NCBI GenBank assembly: GCA_041305385.1
Contig: JBFYLO010000031.1
Coordinates: 1-13,559, forward strand
Direction: 5' to 3'
Source: JAKAKT01 sp041305385
GTDB lineage: Archaea > Micrarchaeota > Micrarchaeia > Burarchaeales > JAKAKT01
DNA length: 13,559 nucleotides
Of this stretch, positions 12,719-13,559 are shown in pieces. Position 1 is the stretch's first letter; the number at the start of each line of letters is the position of its first letter. The notes under the pieces were generated by a model that ran no database searches, had not been told where the DNA came from, and saw nothing but the letters and a program-made list of their open reading frames with translations. A program made the translations under genes and the position numbers.

Positions 12719-13559
12719 TGGACAGAAAACACTCCGAAACCAGCCGGGCTGTCGCCCTGGGGCCCGAGTCAATAATCGCTCTTGGGCTCGCAATCTTCTA
12801 CTCCTTCGCAAAGCTGCTCGGGGTTTATTTTGCCATTTCCTTTTCCATCATTCTCACGGCGCTCGCCTTCGACGTCTTGAAATTCATTCTGGCCGTGTTG
12901 AGGGTCCTGTTTTCCAAGAGGCCGGATGGCACGAGCTTCACGGACGCGCTTTATTATGACGTAGGCCGGGGAGAACAGATGAAGGGCACGATTCCATTCG
13001 GGATCATGCTCACGCTGCTCGGAATAGGGCTCGTTTACTTTTCAAAAAAGCCCGAGGGCTCGATGGGACTGAGGGACCTCATTTCCCAGAACCCGATGGG
13101 TGTCGTCGGCGGCTTGGCTTTCGGCATCGGCCTCGCTGTTCTTTACTGGGGCGTGAAGGGAATCTTGAAGAAGATGTTCCTCGGGAGCATCTACTATGAG
13201 GAGCCCGAGGTAAAACAGATGAAAGCTGAAATGATGACGGCTTTCAAGCAGGGAAGGGTCATGGACGCCATAAACCTCTTCAAGATGGATTTGAAAACCC
13301 TCACCGACCAATTCGCAGAGGCGAATGCGCTTAAGTTTGATTTCCATCGGGAGGAGAAGGAGCTTGGCGAAATCTCTTCTGTCTTCAAGCGCGCTGAAAA
13401 ATACTGCAAGTCTGACTCGATAAAAGAGGTCGACTCCGAGCTGAACGCAGCGAGGAAGAGGTACGAGACGATAAAGCCCAGGATAGTCAACAAGCTGAGG
13501 GCGGATGGGCGGGTCAAGGATACGATAAACGGGCTCAAGAAGCTGTCGAACGCCATAGA
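12718..13559 (+). CDS. Unrecognised polytopic membrane protein, 3'-truncated
   Basis: The frame is open from ATG 12718 to the window end, giving 280 visible residues without a stop. I do not recognise the family. Hydrophobic segments lie at about 17-40, 42-66, 91-108 and 127-146. They are followed from about residue 160 by a charged helical region (EEPEVKQMKAEMMTAFKQGRVMDAINLF...) with TPR-like or coiled-coil character, likely cytoplasmic. There is no signal peptide with a cleavage site. No ribosome site precedes the ATG, but a TATA box 25 nt upstream suggests leaderless transcription. Codon use (many ctc, ctg, gag, aag, agg) resembles its neighbours, supporting real coding. It is divergent from MBF1. 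Confidence 0.8.
   Translation, partial: MDRKHSETSRAVALGPESIIALGLAIFYSFAKLLGVYFAISFSIILTALAFDVLKFILAVLRVLFSKRPDGTSFTDALYYDVGRGEQMKGTIPFGIMLTLLGIGLVYFSKKPEGSMGLRDLISQNPMGVVGGLAFGIGLAVLYWGVKGILKKMFLGSIYYEEPEVKQMKAEMMTAFKQGRVMDAINLFKMDLKTLTDQFAEANALKFDFHREEKELGEISSVFKRAEKYCKSDSIKEVDSELNAARKRYETIKPRIVNKLRADGRVKDTINGLKKLSNAI

Overview
The window is archaeal. It carries an A-type (A1Ao) ATP synthase operon, an archaeal-style FEN1 whose catalytic acidic residues fall at the same positions as in Pyrococcus, a zinc-ribbon/helix-turn-helix MBF1 regulator, FtsZ, a site-2 protease, GGTGA-type Shine-Dalgarno sites and TATA-box promoters. Composition is moderately GC-rich. The sequence alone does not fix the lineage; a euryarchaeal or DPANN-type (Diapherotrites/Micrarchaeota-like) genome is plausible. 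No tRNA, rRNA, CRISPR array, insertion sequence or clear mobile gene was seen.

Layout. (1) Positions 1-7694, + strand: atpI (5' end cut off), atpK, atpE, atpC, atpF, atpA, atpB, atpD, the classic I-K-E-C-F-A-B-D order. I, K and E encode the membrane stator/rotor parts and peripheral stalk, C, F and D the central stalk, and A and B the catalytic hexamer. Most junctions are 4-nt overlaps or gaps under 15 nt. Two are not: F-A (63 nt, with a hairpin) and B-D (138 nt, with a remarkable run of back-to-back perfect hairpins). These two structured spacers bracket exactly the A-B gene pair, whose products are needed in three copies each. (2) 7699-8202, - strand: a small AT-richer membrane protein resembling YdjM/DUF457-type metal-dependent hydrolases, convergent with atpD with only 4 nt between stop codons. 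(3) 8287-9366, + strand: ftsZ, apparently monocistronic, with its own TATA box. (4) 9367-9505: a convergent intergenic region with a T-tract for each flanking gene and two perfect hairpins between them. (5) 9506-12632, - strand: an M50 site-2 protease with its own promoter; upstream of it fen (FEN1) and an MBF1 gene, separated by a 141-bp GC-rich gap with no recognisable gene. (6) 12633-12717: a divergent promoter region with palindromic TATA boxes. (7) 12718 to the window end, + strand: a predicted leaderless gene for an unrecognised four-helix membrane protein with a helical cytoplasmic tail, running off the window.

Most protein genes are ordinary housekeeping genes. The unexplained signal is in the non-coding structure: the atpB-atpD hairpin array (with an alternative long-range pairing), the atpF-atpA hairpin, the ftsZ-downstream hairpin pair, and a short word (AAAGCAGCGCC and variants) recurring in three intergenic regions.
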